64,000 bases of DNA from Stomorhina lunata (lineage: Eukaryota; Arthropoda; Insecta; Diptera; Rhiniidae), in contig OW121741.1 of assembly GCA_933228675.1 (NCBI GenBank), positions 42,741,080 through 42,805,079 on the forward strand, written 5' to 3'. The notes below the pieces were generated by a model. The model had not been told where the DNA came from and made no database searches. It saw only the letters and a program-made list of their open reading frames with translations. Position numbers and translations under genes: made by a program. Below are positions 24,121 through 36,479 of this stretch, piece by piece; position 1 is the stretch's first letter, and each line of letters opens with the position of its first letter.

Positions 24121-26205
24121 TACATGATTATAGCCGAGGTTCGGCTAAAATTGAAAGCAGTGGCACTTAAACCAATTCTCAGCAGGAAAAGGTTTGATGT
24201 AGAAAAACTGAAATCACCTGAAGTTGCTATGAGGTTCTCTACTGCATTGGGGAATAGAACAGACCCTCTCGATATCTCACCAGAATACAGACACCTATTG
24301 GAATGATGTAAAAACGGCTTTTATTGAAACTGCTGCTAGTGAAATAGTTTATAAAAAAAGTCCAATAAGCCTTGGATTTCTAGAAAAACGTGGCAAACAA
24401 TTGAATATAGAAGATTAGCTAAAGGGAAGTTAAATGATGCCAAGACCCCACATATCAAACAACAAGGACAGCGCGTATATCAGCAATTAAATCGAGAAGT
24501 CAAACGAAGTGCAAGGGAAGATAAGCGGAGATGGGCTGAAAATTTAGCAACAGAGGCGCAAATAGCTAGCGAAACGGGTCGATCCAAGGAACTTTATCGA
24601 ATCACCAAGGAAATTGGTGGTCTCAACCACTATAATTCAAAGCCACTAATGAATGAGCAGGGCAATTTGATCTACTCCAAAGATCAACAGATGGAATTAT
24701 GGGAAGGTTATTACGAAAAACTACTGTCAGTCAATCCGGCTGAACTCTGTAAAATATGTGATTGCGATCCTGTGCGTCACAGTAATAATGCTAATAACGA
24801 TTTTGACATTGCACCAACATCTAAAGAAATAACTGCTGCAATTAAACGTCTTAAATCTGGAAAGTCTGCAGGTACTGATGGAATCAGCTTTAAAAGCCTT
24901 TGATAATGGTCGGACGAAAGACTGCCAAACGTCCTCAGAGAAGGTCTAATTATAAAAATTCCTAAAAAAGGGAAATTTCTTCTTAATATGGTCAATAAAG
25001 TCATATCCCATATTCTGCACAGTCGCATAGCGTCCATTGTTGAACCACAGCTTAGACTCGAACAAGCAGGCTTTAGACCGAATAAATCCTGTATTGATCA
25101 CATCAATAGCCTTAGGGTTATTGTGGAACAATCGGTTGAATGGCGATCATCCCTTTACCTATTGTCTATTGATTTTAAACGTGCATTTGACACTTTAGAG
25201 CACAGCGCTATTTGGGAAGCTTTAAGATGCAAAGGAGTCCCCGAGAAGATCATACACACTCATAAAAGAGCTTTACAATAACGCGTTTTGCTGTATTCTC
25301 CATGAAGGTTGCCAGAGCAAGCCCATTAGTGTTAAGATTGGAGTCCGTCAGTGATGTGTGTTATCCCCACTGCTATTTTACATAGTTCTTGATGTTGTGT
25401 TGAGTAATTCGATGACTGGGCAACATGGTATCTCGTGGGGTCTTCACGATAGTCTAGATGACATCGATTACGCCGATGACGTGTGTCTGTTCTCTCATCG
25501 AGTCTCAAGCATGTAATCCAAACTCCAAAACTTTGCCTCCCGTGCTGCTCTAGCTGGTCTTATGATTAACATCAAGAAAACTACGTCAATGCGAATTAAC
25601 TCACAAAATGACGCCAAATTTTATCTTGCTGGACAATTCATTGATGAAGTTGAAACTTTCTGTTACCTAGGGAGTATTATCTCAAAAAGTGGAGGCAGTA
25701 GAGAAGACATTCAAAATAGGTTACGCAGAGCAAAGCAAGCTTTTGGCATACTAAACAAACTCTGGAGATCTCAAAACATCTCGACTACCACCAAAATAAA
25801 AGTTTTTAACACCAATGTTAAAGCCGTGCTCCTATATGGTTGTGAGACTTGGAATATCTCGAGCCGTGAGATGAACAGTCTGCAAGCTTTTGTTAATCGG
25901 TGCTTAAGGCGTATACTTAAAATTTTCTGGCCCGTCACAATCACTAATGAAGACCTATGGCTGCGCACCGCTCAGGACCCGCTACAAATAAGCATACGCA
26001 CTAGAAAATATAAATCGTCAAGCTATTGAATATAATCCCCAAGGTTCCAGGAGGTCTGGTAGACCCGCAAACACGTGGAGACGCCAAACTGAGAACGAGC
26101 TGAGGGAGTTCGGTGTATCATGGAACGCGATGAAAGTGATGACTACCGATAAACTTACATGGAAAACACTTGTTGAGGCCCTATGTTCCACCAGGAATTA
26201 AAGGA
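24121..26205 (+). pseudogene. LINE ORF2 relic, endonuclease linker to C-terminus
   Basis: The longest LINE relic in the window. 24124-24306 holds the linker after the endonuclease (ALGNRTDPLDIS). Frames then shift through RRWAENLATEAQIASETGRS (about 24530). 24649-24903 has the RT entry (AAIKRLKSGKSAGTDGI). A short deletion follows where the 'IPKKG' motif joins MVNKVISHILHSRI (24950-25010). 24988-25281 holds LRLEQAGFRPNKSCIDHI and LLSIDFKRAFDTL. YADD is visible at about 25470 in IDYADDVCLFSH. 25562-26029 continues FCYLGSIISKSGGSREDI to LLYGCETW. The end reads SGRPANTWRRQTENELREFG near 26050-26110. A handful of stops and frameshifts inactivate it. I do not assign a clade. Confidence 0.88.
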
Positions 26206-26219
26206 CTCAATATATATAT

Positions 26220-27380
26220 GTACATGCGTGTCTCCCGATCAAATAACAAAAAACCAAATAGACCATATTGTAGTTGACGGAAGGCACTTATCAAGTGTAT
26301 TGGATATGCGTACAATTCGGTGAGCCAATATGGATGGGTTAGAATACGCCTGAGTGTGTCGCGAAACATGAAGACGGAAGCGCAAGGAAAATTTAACATC
26401 ACCAAGCTACAATGCAGCCTACAGGGCAACTCTGCAGTCAGTCGTCGAACTTTAGAAAGATATTGAGAGAGAAGGAGGGAAAAGAAACGCCTATTTCGAA
26501 GAAAAAACAAAGAAAGGGAGATACGTGTGTTCTAGGAAATTGAGATATATAAGAGTCGTAATGAATGCGTAAATTTTATCAAAAAGTTTAACACCAAATA
26601 TGACACTCCTGAACAAAATCAATGATGACGGCGTTATATATCCACTACCAAACCAAAATGATGTTTAAAAGCCAGAAGAGCTTTTTAAGGCCGGTGGTGA
26701 TGAGTTAATCAGGCGTATGTCCCAACTAATAGAAACCATATGGTTAGAAGAACGAATGACAGACGATTGAAGTCTCACTGTCTTTGCACAAAAAAGGTGA
26801 TTAAACCGTATGTGATAATTATAGAGGTATAAGCCTCCTTTCAATTGGGTTTAAGATCCTATCGACCAAACTGTATGAAATGCTAAAGTCCAAAGTTAAC
26901 AAAACAATTGGTACCTACAATTGTGGCTTTAGACCAGTTAAATCTACCACTGGCTAGATCTTCACAGTACGCCAAATCCTGGAGAAGACCAAAGAGAAAC
27001 AAATAGACACATATTATCTCTTCGTTGGCTACAAAGTTGCTTTTGACAGCCCGAAATGAACGAAGTTGTTTAAAGCAATGTCTGATGTTGGTATGTCTAA
27101 TATACAAATAAGGTTATGCAGGATGAAATTAATTAATACAACCTCATCATTTAAAGTAGGTAAGAACAACAGCGGCTGCGTTGAATGAAAATACTCTGGC
27201 AAGAAAAGTGTTCGAAAATGATCCCGAGGGAACTCGTAGAAGAGGGCTACCAGAACTTCGATAGAAGGACCAAGTAGAAAAAAATCTATAAAAACTTGAC
27301 TACGAAATTTGAGAATATGCGCACAAGATCGAATATGATCGGCCTTTGACCTAAATAGGTTATAATAAGTAAGTATTAGC
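26220..27380 (+). pseudogene. Another LINE relic, endonuclease end to 3' tail
   Basis: Starts inside the apurinic endonuclease (ITKNQIDHIVVDGRHLSSVL, about 26245-26305). It continues through a linker to an RT entry (LFKAGGDELIRRMSQLIETI, about 26670-26750), a CGFRP-like motif ('tgtggctttagaccagtt', 26922) and further degraded RT to about 27160. It then jumps to a 3' end (NENTLARKVFENDPEGTRRR, about 27185-27245) closing with 'ggcctttgacctaaataggt' and a taagtaag tail. The catalytic region is deleted and many frames are broken. It lies head-to-tail after the previous LINE. Confidence 0.8.
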
Positions 27381-28144
27381 TAGGAGTTCGATAGAATGTG
27401 ACATGGTGCACTTGTATATTGATTTACAATAGTTTTCCAGTTAAAATACAATAAAGTGTAAGTTATCTAACAAGGACATTGTAAAATCAAGTAATCCTAG
27501 CATTACTATCAAATCAACTACTATCAAAATTTTACATTTCCCTAACACACTCGTTCAGTAGCTTACATTCCCCATCTTCCATCCATTACATTCCATTACA
27601 CTTCAAAGACTAAGTATATGTTAATTTCCAAATTAGCCCATTTATAAATTACTTTAATGCAAATAGAACATGGCAAATCCAATTGTTTAATGTACATTTA
27701 ATAGGTCAACTAAGAGGCAAGTGATGATAAATAGGAAGTACAGGTTACAAATGTCAATTAAAGTAAAAATAATAATGTTTTAAAGTCAGTCTGTCCGTCA
27801 TTAAGTTGATTATGTATGGATGTCTGTCTATCAATTACAATCGTTTATGAATAAAAAAAAATGTAGATATATAAAAAAAAATGTTACTCGTATTTGAATT
27901 GATGTTTTACATGCTGTTTTAACACATAATAAAAAACTGAACTTACGATAAGGGCAACTATAAGTTAAATAATGTAGTAAAAGTTTGGTAACTAACAGGA
28001 AATTAGGCAGAAAACTCTATATTCTAGCCTCAACAAGGCCGTTGCTTTGAGTTTTCCCGTATTATTTGATTTAAGTTTACAAATACGAGTATGTTTAAGT
28101 CAAAAAACCAATCCAATAAATGCAGAGGTACCGAAAATCTCTGT
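27381..28144. other. Non-coding AT-rich interval
   Basis: No element ends or ORFs recognised. The stretch 27480-27600 has runs of 'cattac/attacat' simple sequence. Confidence 0.5.
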
Positions 28145-28270
28145 TCTTTATACCCTTCACCACTATAGGTGGAAAGGGTATTATAAGTTTGTGATGATGT
28201 ATGTAACGCATAGAAATACTGGTCTTAGACCCATTCATATTCATTCAATTAAAGATAAAATCTTTTGGAG
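28145..28270 (+). repeat. mini-me/DINE-1-like 5' fragment
   Basis: 'cccttcaccactataggtgg' hairpin start, 'aaagggtattataagtttgt', 'gatgtatgtaacgcataga' and 'ctggtcttagaccca', then it breaks off before the microsatellite core. Confidence 0.75.
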
Positions 28271-28489
28271 ATTGGGACCATGAGGCAACATATGAATGAG
28301 AAGTTAAGCCGGAATGTTAACCCTTTGCGACTGACGTGGTAGTCTAACACAAAGGGTTCTATTAGATTTAGAAATCGGATTTTGGAAAATATAAGCAATG
28401 GAAATGTTGTTCGACTGTCTAACACGTCAGTTGCAGAGGGTTAATACAAAAAATATGGGGTCGATTAAATGCCCGTCATACTCAATGCT

Positions 28490-29030
28490 GCTTTATCTGT
28501 GTGGCATAAATTTTAAGAAATCAGAAGCACTTGTTGTTCTGGTGTGGTGTGATGTTCGATGAACCAAACACATTTTCAAGTGTCGAAAGAAGCATTCAAG
28601 TGCTTCGGCCTTTTAAAGCGTTATAAAAGATATTTTACTCCATCTGATTTATTTACTTTTTATACGACTTATATCCGAACAAAATGGGATACAACTCTCA
28701 TGTATGGGCCTATTTTAGAGCTTCTTCATTGTGCACAGGAAAGTACAAAGATTTTCGTCGGTAAATGTATGGGAACCAACTCTATTGACACACTAAAGCA
28801 TCGTTGCAATGTGGGGTGTATACACTGTTTTACAACCGTATAACTTTACGAAAAACTCGCTTTTCTTCTAAAGAAAATTCGTTCTTTAGCCTTAGTATTG
28901 TATGTGAAATAAACTTCATTCAGAAGTTTTCCCTTTCCATCTACAATGTAGGAAAGTTCAAATCAAATGTCCACAAACACTACCTCCTCTATCCTCCTTA
29001 ACATAACCTAGTTCCAATACAATACATTGC
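28490..29030 (+). pseudogene. Jockey-like LINE 3' relic
   Basis: 28559-28843 reads QVSKEAFKCFGLLKRYKRYF then TPSDLFTFYTTYIRTKW, the conserved post-RT segment of a Jockey-type LINE. 28830-29001 continues RFSSKENSFF and KSNVHKHYLLYPP, the usual C-terminus. It is 5' truncated with small frame errors. The same family sits at 56790-58700, where its uninterrupted reading confirms the foldback insertion site. Confidence 0.82.
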
Positions 29031-29789
29031 ATGTCTAGAACATCAAAATCTGATTTCTCATACTTCCAAGAATACTGATGAAGTATCATGGTCTGTTATA
29101 TATTGGATATTACGACTATTTAAATAAACCCATTCGAAACTTTATTCAATTTGCACTAAACTTGAAATGTTGAATAAATGCGAATTAAAAATAAAATCGT
29201 TTGATGGAGTCCTCTCTATAACAAACTTTATAATTTGATCTCAGAAAAAATATATAAATCGAGAGGTGTTACTTCAGATCCCAAAACTTTTTATTTACCA
29301 TATAGGTAAGAAAGATAGCAGGTATTCCGTAAAAATAAGATTCTAGATAATTAAATTTTCCATTGTTAGTTAAGTTTCATATTCACGAAGAATGGGCCTG
29401 TTCGTAAATGCATCACTGCCGAAATTCTGGCCGTTTAGGAGGATATTTAATGTTCCCACAACAGTTCAACATCAGCTCTGGTATGCTTCTGATTTCTCTG
29501 CGAAATGGCCCAACAGTTATGTAAACATCTGATGTGGGTGCCGGGCCACAGGAACAGGCTATGGAACTTAAAAAGTAACATATTAGCAAGACCAAGACCA
29601 AGTCTTCAAGGTAAACCTGAATCTGTTAGCATGCCTTTAGCCAATTGCAAGCTCCTAAGTACTACGTGAGAGTACTTAGGAGCTTTATAAAAGAACATTC
29701 TTACAGATTAATGTCACTATCGAGTCAGGTTCACCTATATCTGACTATTTAGTCAAGGAACTTTTGTTCAGTTCCGTACCAGAGGTAGT
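29031..29789. other. Non-coding, with a small perfect hairpin
   Basis: No gene. 29650-29684 holds a 14-bp perfect stem (agctcctaagtact / agtacttaggagct) with a 7-base loop. The minus ORF at 29413-29601 has a hydrophobic start but no family resemblance. Confidence 0.4.
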
Positions 29790-30007
29790 TGTTCCAGGTA
29801 GAACCAGCTGGTCAATCGCTCTTTGGGGGGAACTCGATCTTCACAGGCGGCTCTGAAATCGATATCGACACTAGTATTGGTAGTTTCTTAAGGGATTTGA
29901 ATATTATGAAATCTTACAGGTTTAAAGATTAATGTAGTGTCTTTCAGGCAGAAATTTTTGCAATTCTGAAAGCCACTGAGCTCATTTCGTACAGCATTCC
30001 TGAAAAT

Positions 30008-31245
30008 TCTTCTTCTTCTGTTATCCTTGCGATAATGTTAGGCATACATCATTCCATGAATAGTTTGCTGCTTGTAACTCCGCATCAGTTGATCTTCTCC
30101 ACGTTCTAGCAGGTGCACCAACACGACGGCCGCTTCCTTGTGGATTCCAACGGAGCGCTTGTCGAGCAATGTTGGTATTTGGCCTTCGAAGTGTGTGACC
30201 TATCCATCGCCATTTCTGTGGAAGCAGGGATTTGGTTTATTACATTAAGTAGATCTTCATTTCTTATGCGATTCGGCCACCACATATTAAGAATTTGCCT
30301 TAAGCATTTGTTTGTAAAGGTTTGCAGTCGTTTATCGATGGCATTTGTACGTTTCCATGTTTCTCAGCCGTAATACAGGATGGACTTGACATTCGAGTTG
30401 TATATTCGTAACTTAGTTGTTGTTGACATTTGCCGAGATTTCCAAATAACTCGAAGAATGCCGAATGCAGATTTTGCCTTATTAATACGTGATTTAATAT
30501 CCTCGTCTACGCCACCTTTTGTAGTTACCAAACTTTCCAGGTAATTGAAGGTATCTACACGCCCAACAACCTCGTTATTCATATTGATGTGTGTCAACGG
30601 GTTTGCGCCATAGCCTCCAGGCATAATCTTTGTCTTGAAAATGTTAATTTCAAGACCAGCTATACGAGATTCAAGCTCTGGGTTAGAAGCTTTGGGTTAG
30701 AAGACATACGTCCTCGGCATATTCCAAGTCCTCAAGTTGCTTAAAGGGTGTCCATTGGATACCGTGTCTACCATTTAGAGCCGTGCGCATTATGTTGTCG
30801 ATGACGAGGACAAATAGTATAGGTGATAATATACATCCTTGCCTTACCCTTGTGTAGGACTCGACATTTAAAATCAACGTACATTGCCCGGATTAAGTTG
30901 AGAATTTTCGTCGGCATCTTACGATTTTTCTAAACATTGCTCTAACGAACGGTTAGAGCATCGGATATTCAGTTCAAAATTACACGACTTAGTATTTTGC
31001 AAGGTATTGGGAGAAGTGTTATACCCCTGTAGTTATTGCAATCTTTGGGGTCACCCTTTTTTGGTATTTTGACTAGTATACCTTCATTCGGAAATTCCTC
31101 TGAATATACTATCATGGTTGGTTTTATTATGCACTTCAGCCAGTGGTGTTAATCCAATAGGGTTGTTAAGTGTTGACTTGAAGTGCTCCATCTAGCGTAT
31201 TAGTTGTTCATCCACAGTTGAAAGGAGTGTACCTCTACTACTCAA
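30008..31245 (-). pseudogene. LINE relic inserted in the RNase H LINE
   Basis: The minus strand, from high to low coordinates, reads an RT entry (EGILVKIPKKGDPKDCNNYR near 31090-31030), the catalytic region with YAED in place of YADD (LEYAEDVCLL, about 30700), NYLESLVTTKGGVDEDIKSR (30364-30624) and a C-terminus with PARTWRRSTDAELQAANYSW (about 30110-30050). It ends in a short GAA-rich tail at 30008-30020. Large parts are missing and frames shift. It is related to, but distinct from, the LINE at 24121-26205. Confidence 0.8.
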
Positions 31246-31291
31246 GAAAATAGTGAGGTGACAATCTAGAAAATAGTGAGGTGACAATCTA
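31246..31291 (+). repeat. 23-bp tandem duplication
   Basis: The unit 'gaaaatagtgaggtgacaat' plus 'cta' occurs twice, 31246-31268 and 31269-31291, exactly at the right junction of the inserted LINE. It may be part of a longer or repaired target duplication. Confidence 0.75.
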
Positions 31292-31799
31292 GATCGACGG
31301 CCAGGCTGCTCTAAAGGCCCTGGAAGGATGTAGCATCACCTCAAAACTATTTTGTCAGCAAAGTATAGGATAAGACTTTGCTGGATTCCTGGTCATTGCG
31401 ACATCCGACGAAGTCGCGAGAGAGGGCTCGAGCCAGGAACTGATGTTGACAGAAATAGCACCACCTAAATGTCACCTCTTTATGGACATCAAGTCTTGGA
31501 TCGGTGAGGAAACAGCAAAGAACTGGTATAACTTGGCTACTTGCACAATACCTAGGACCTTATGGCCAGACTTTAATTTACGCAAAACCAAGTTCTCGCT
31601 AGGTCTTAGTAGAACCAGTTTTAGGAAATGCATTCTAACTGGCTACTGCGCCTTAAATTCCAGGCTACATAGATGGTATGGAGCAATCAAGAACATTTGC
31701 AGACAATGCTCGGACGGGGATTCGTCCGAAACGGTTGATCACATCCTCTGTCACTGTCCTATGCTCTAAAACTAGTAACTTACATTTCTAGGTAACGGA

Positions 31800-33215
31800 T
31801 TCCATAAGGACATCCATGGGTGACATACAGCGGTGCGAACTGACTGACGTTGTAGGTTTTATAATAGGATTCAGATGGGTTAGATAGGTGACGTAAAGGA
31901 GGTTATACTTTTATAAAGTATAATATCCCTCTTTATTATATCTATTAATATAATCCTATATATACTTTCTAATGATAACTTTAAACATATAACATCTTAT
32001 TGATCTTTTTTTATATGTATATTCTTAAATGTAAAATAGCTTCTATTTAATATGTGTGAAAATGACAATAAAACCAATTATTTAGGTCAAGAAAATTGAA
32101 TACAATAAAAATTATTTAAAACTTAAACTACAAAAAAAATAGATTTCATCAGCTGCCTAAGTTCCCTTAATATAATCTTATGTACGAGTTGTGCTAGTTA
32201 TTATAGCCTCTATTTAGTCTAATTATTAATTCAAATTTGAAACAACAAAAAATGTATATGTATCTATAAAAAAAACTATAGTCAGTCTATACTACTTAGT
32301 ACTTACATAACATATTCTATATGATAACCAAGTTCTTTAAGAATAACTTTATAGAAGGAATTTTACCTTTTGGATATAATAAAACTAAACTTAAGACATG
32401 AAAAGTCAGGCAAGTCATGTCAATAACTTTGTTTTAGTTTTTATTTCTCAGAATTAGTTTCTTCCTCTAAATAAGTATGTACGAGTATTTTCATATTTGT
32501 ATATTTTATATACCAAAGTATAGACAAGTACATACTAGTCTTGTTGCATTATTTTTACTATTTTTTGTTATTTTATATTTCTATAATATTGTATTATATG
32601 TTCTTATGTGGGGCTTACTACTACCCCGTATTGGCAATTTAGTTTTGACCCAATTTATAGCAATCGATAATTTGAAATGCAATTAAAAAAAATTCAAAAT
32701 GTTTTATGAATATTCTTTGAAATTTTCATGTGAAACCAAAATGAAAGTGAAAAGTTGGGAGCAAATAATTTTACTTTCATTTCTTTTTTAAAACGGTTAT
32801 CATCGATTTATTAAAGAGATATTCGATTGAAAAATTCGAATATAATTCGATGTAATACACTCGATCTAAAGCCGAGTTTCTAAATACAAAGTAATCGGTA
32901 TCATGTTCGCTAAATCCGGCTTAAGCCGTAACAAATTATTTAATAGATCTTAGAAAATTAAGGAATGGGTAGGTGGAAAGAGTAAGTAGTACAGACTTGG
33001 GAAGACATGAGTAGAGATACGAATAGATCTACAAAAAAATCGTATTATGTGTTGTATGACTTATATTATAATTAATGGTCCCCCTAATTAAACGTCCCCT
33101 TTCGAAGTTTTTAAGATGGGTAATAATGAAATCATTTATGAGTCAATAAAGAACATTAGGTTTTACAGGTAATAAAACATTAAATTAACCCAATGCAATA
33201 ATTAATGGATTTTGA
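31800..33215. other. Non-coding AT-rich interval
   Basis: No supported gene or element. A plus-strand open frame at 32477-32686 is hydrophobic, AT-driven and unrecognised. Confidence 0.5.
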
Positions 33216-33232
33216 TTGATTGTGTCGTTGTT

Positions 33233-34034
33233 GTTGTTGTAACAGCTCTAACATTTACAATTTTATTATTTTGTTTTTATAGGGGATCTGTTTGGAGATC
33301 AAGGCCAAGAAATTGTGCTACTTCAACTGGATGAGTCCACAAATCCTCAGGACTAAGTGAAGTAGGGTCGGCGGTACAGTTGAAAATGTGGGGGGTATCA
33401 TGAGGACCCTGACCACAAGCTGGGCATATGTTAGGGACGGCACGGTCTATGCGGGACCAAAAGATATTTAATCTATTGCTCCATCCCGATCTCAGTTGAG
33501 CCAGAACCACTCTTGTTTTCCGCGGCAGGTTCTCTTCTTCTTCTGCTATGGGCGGTGGGCGACCTCCTAATACAACATTCATGCGATAACCTGAAATATC
33601 GGAGTTGGTGGCGTCTTTATGAATGTTGTTTAATGCTGCCATGTACGAGGTATGATCTAAAGGATCATGTACATATCTTCGTATGCTATCCTCATACACG
33701 CGAAGATCTTTCCTGACATGCCTCGGGGAAGATGCCAACTGTGTGATGTTAAAGTTTGGATGATTTCTCCGATGACATCCCAAAAGGAACTGCTGAGATA
33801 GCATAATGTTGTGTTCCTTTACTGGAAGGATCTTTGTTTCCTCGTGAAGATGATGTGGTGAGGTAATTTGTAGGCAGCCTGTAATAGTTCTTAGGGCTGC
33901 ATTTTGGCAGCATTGAATATTTCTCCACTGAGCATCACTTAGCGACGCTGACCATACTGGAGCAGCATAATTTGCCACTGACCGACCAATCGCTTTATAG
34001 GTAGACAGCAAGGTTTCTTTGTCCATTCCCCAAG
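33233..34034 (-). mobile_element. 5'-truncated Jockey-like LINE with a 17-bp target duplication
   Basis: An uninterrupted minus-strand frame, 34026-33277 (249 codons), encodes the C-terminal part of a Jockey-like ORF2. It starts past the RT core (SVANYAAPVWSASLSDAQW), continues QFLLGCHRRNHPNFNITQLA and LPRKTRVVLAQLRSGWSNRL, and has a cysteine motif CPACGQGPHDTPHIFNC. After the stop, a short AT-rich 3' UTR ends in a CAA repeat (33230-33245). Flanks carry the 17-bp direct repeat TTGATTGTGTCGTTGTT at 33216-33232 and 34035-34051. This is a classic truncated target-primed insertion. The open frame suggests it is fairly young, but it cannot move by itself. Confidence 0.9.
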
Positions 34035-34051
34035 TTGATTGTGTCGTTGTT

Positions 34052-35205
34052 TATTCCAGATAAATTGACTTTAGAGGAAGGAATATACCTGTGGCAGCAG
34101 CGGGGAAGGAGAGCCAGACTGAACTGGTTCCGGAAGCCCAGCCTGATCGACCTGACCGCACCGACACCACTGACGCTACTCAGATCTCTGAGGTTATTGT
34201 GCTTGATTCCGAAACGGAGAGCGATATCACTGTGATATCAACTTCTGGTCGGGATACGCTTAAATCACCTCTCAGATCTCTGGCTTCAGTGGTGAAGGAG
34301 AGCCAGGCCGATCTTGTCGCGGGTACCCCTTCACTCCCCTTGGGACGGTTACTTCGGCAGGACGCTGTGGTGGCTGCACCGCCACAGGATAAGCAAAAAC
34401 TCGGCCGAACTAAATTCGCCAAGGCGAAGAGCGGCACTAGGAGTTCCTTGAACTATCTTAAAAAGGTGGTTAAGGACCCTATGCTGCTCGACACGAAGAG
34501 ATGAGGAAGCTCAAGAGGCACAGGCAGAGCGTAGCTAAGTTCGAGAGGACTTACGGCTCTACCATGGACATCTTGGGCATCTCCTCTAACTTTAACAAGC
34601 GAGGCGAAGCTGATAAATTCGCAGCGTCCAGTAAAGGACCTGTAAAGAAATTAGTGGAGCTGGTTGCTCTGCGACACCTAGCAAGGAGTCCGTGTGGAAA
34701 CCAGTCGAAGCTGGTAGCTCTACAGTACCTAACAAGGACCCTGTGGTGAAATCAGCTTCTCCTAGCAAGAGAGTGAAAGTGGAGCCTGCTACCGGCGCAC
34801 CCAAGTCTGGGTCTGCGATGGTTGGCAAGGCTGTTATGGGTTGCGGATCTTCGGGTACTCATTCGGGTTCCCGAAAGGAGAGCGTGAAGAGGGCTAGATC
34901 CGGGGACGAGCAACCCACGACTTCTAAAAAGATCAAGAAGTCAGTCAGCCGGGATACAGTTCAGGCAGCTGTCTTAGATCACAATGATCCTCATTGTAGG
35001 TGATGATGATCTTTGGGAGCTGATTGAAGCCCGGCTGATTGATAGTATTGGTCTTTTTAAGGGGTCGAAGGACGCCATATCATTCAAGCGTGCGGAATGG
35101 CAGAGAGGGGTGAAGATCGTTAACTGCGATAATGCGAGGTCTTTTGACTTTCTGTGGTTAACGGCTGCGCCGATCTCTGTCCGTCCGCCAAACTTGACGT
35201 GATTT
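34052..35205 (+). pseudogene. LINE ORF1 (gag-like) relic
   Basis: GC-richer than its surroundings. 34091-34504 reads a low-complexity N-terminal part rich in S/T/D (DRTDTTDATQISEVIVLDSE). 34501-34749 continues in another frame (KLKRHRQSVAKFERTYGSTM). 34692-35003 has KRVKVEPATGAP and RARSGDEQPTTSKKIKKS. 34984-35202 ends with a compact domain (ELIEARLIDSI, FKRAEWQRGVKIVNCDNARS) resembling the DUF4780-type C-terminal domain of some insect LINE ORF1 proteins. At least three frame changes break it. The LINE at 33233-34034 is inserted just upstream, and its right target copy overlaps the edge. Confidence 0.65.
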
Positions 35206-35264
35206 GGCTTCGGAGTTCCCGTTTCGGCAGGTAAGGAAGGTGGAAACAATACTGGCAGTTTATA

Positions 35265-35480
35265 TCTGCTCGAAAAAATAAAAGTCAAAAATAACTTTTA
35301 TTTCTGCTTGAAATAATAAAAGTCAAACATAACTGTTATTTTTGCTCGAAAAAATAAAAGTTAAAAAATAACTTTAATTTTTGCTCGAAAAAATAAAAGT
35401 TTTAAATAACTATTATTTTTGCTCAAAAAACAAAAATCAAAAAATAACTGTTATTTTTTTTACTAAAAAATAAAAATCAG
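35265..35480. repeat. AT-rich minisatellite of about 57 bp
   Basis: About four units of 'gctcgaaaaaataaaagt', 'caaaaataact' and 'gttatttttgctcgaaaaa', diverging to the right. Each unit is itself partly palindromic ('ataactgttat', 'ttttattt...aaataaaa'). It directly follows the ORF1 relic and may be tied to its flank. Confidence 0.7.
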
Positions 35481-36479
35481 ATTTTTAAAAAGCATCGCAT
35501 TTTATGAAAAATTGGTCCAAGAATTTCAAAATGGTATACTTTGTTTTATTCTCCGACATTTCCTTGAGGTTGCTTTTTTTAATCAAAAATTCAAAATTAA
35601 CAGCTATTTTCGGTTCCTGAACAAAAATTTAAACCTTTCAAAATGCATGCATTTTTTTGACAAAAAGATAGAGACAGGTCTACAAATAGTGCCAGTTTAT
35701 TTTCGAATTTTGAGCGAAATTTTAAAACTTTTGTTTTTAGTACATAACCGCATAGATAAAAAAAATTTTGTGGATTAATATATTTTGGATTGCTCTATCA
35801 TAATCAATAAAAAATCTATTTTAAGTTATGTGTTAATTACGGCCATTTGCATTTCAGGTGACGATACGAAGCAATTAAATTAAACTCTTTAATTATTGGG
35901 TATCTTTTGAAAAAGAACTATAAAATGTTGTAAACTTTATGTTGGTTAACGTAATCTAACGAAGTAGTCAGAAATTACAAGACTGATTGTGGAAAAACTT
36001 AAAACATCTATAGAAAATAAGTTAAGATTTAAAAGATTCGTGTACTGCCAGCACAATGGTCTCTATTATTATTAAAATTATTTACTTTCAGATAATTTAA
36101 TATATAAAAAAATAACATTTGATATGGCACTAGCAATTATCAAATTTAATTTGGTTAAGATTTGAATACTTATGGTAAATTTCTAAATAAGAAAGATTCA
36201 ATAAAGAAAATTAAATTGAAATAAAAAAAAGTTATTTAATTTATATTTGGGTTGTCTATGACCTTTCGCAATTGAAATGTTAAATTTTTTTTATTGTTCT
36301 ATTTGTGGAATATGTGATATGTGAGAATTTTATTATACCTTAACAGCGAGACGTATTATTTTTTTGAATTATGCTAAACCTTCACCCTCGCCCAAAGAAC
36401 TGCTTCGGGTTAAAAGTGAATATAGCCTTTTTTAGAAAAGGATATTCTGATTGGAAAAAACAAAAGATAGTCATAAGGG
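35481..36479. other. Non-coding AT-rich interval
   Basis: Nothing supported. The plus ORF at 35512-35778 is phenylalanine- and leucine-rich and looks like chance. Confidence 0.5.

Larger units (their letters stand above)
29790..31790 (+). pseudogene. LINE RNase H / C-terminal relic, split by a later LINE
   Basis: The left half (about 29800-30007) encodes the RNase H start: SIFTGGSEIDIDTSIGSF and CSVFQAEIFAILKATELI, ending at SIPEN. The right half resumes at 31246 with ENSEVTI then IDGQAALKALEG, continues with a degraded 'CWIPGHCDI' motif, and 31443-31769 gives the C-terminal domain (FRKCILTGYCALNSRLHRWY, then CRQC...HILCHC). Between them lies a minus-strand LINE. The hexamer GAAAAT is present on both sides (30002-30007 and 31246-31251), consistent with a target duplication. 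The relic also carries stops of its own. Confidence 0.82.

Noticed and set aside
29413..29601. Small secreted-like minus-strand ORF with cysteines
   Set aside because: A hydrophobic start and a few cysteines are not enough; there is no splice or family evidence, and it lies between LINE relics.
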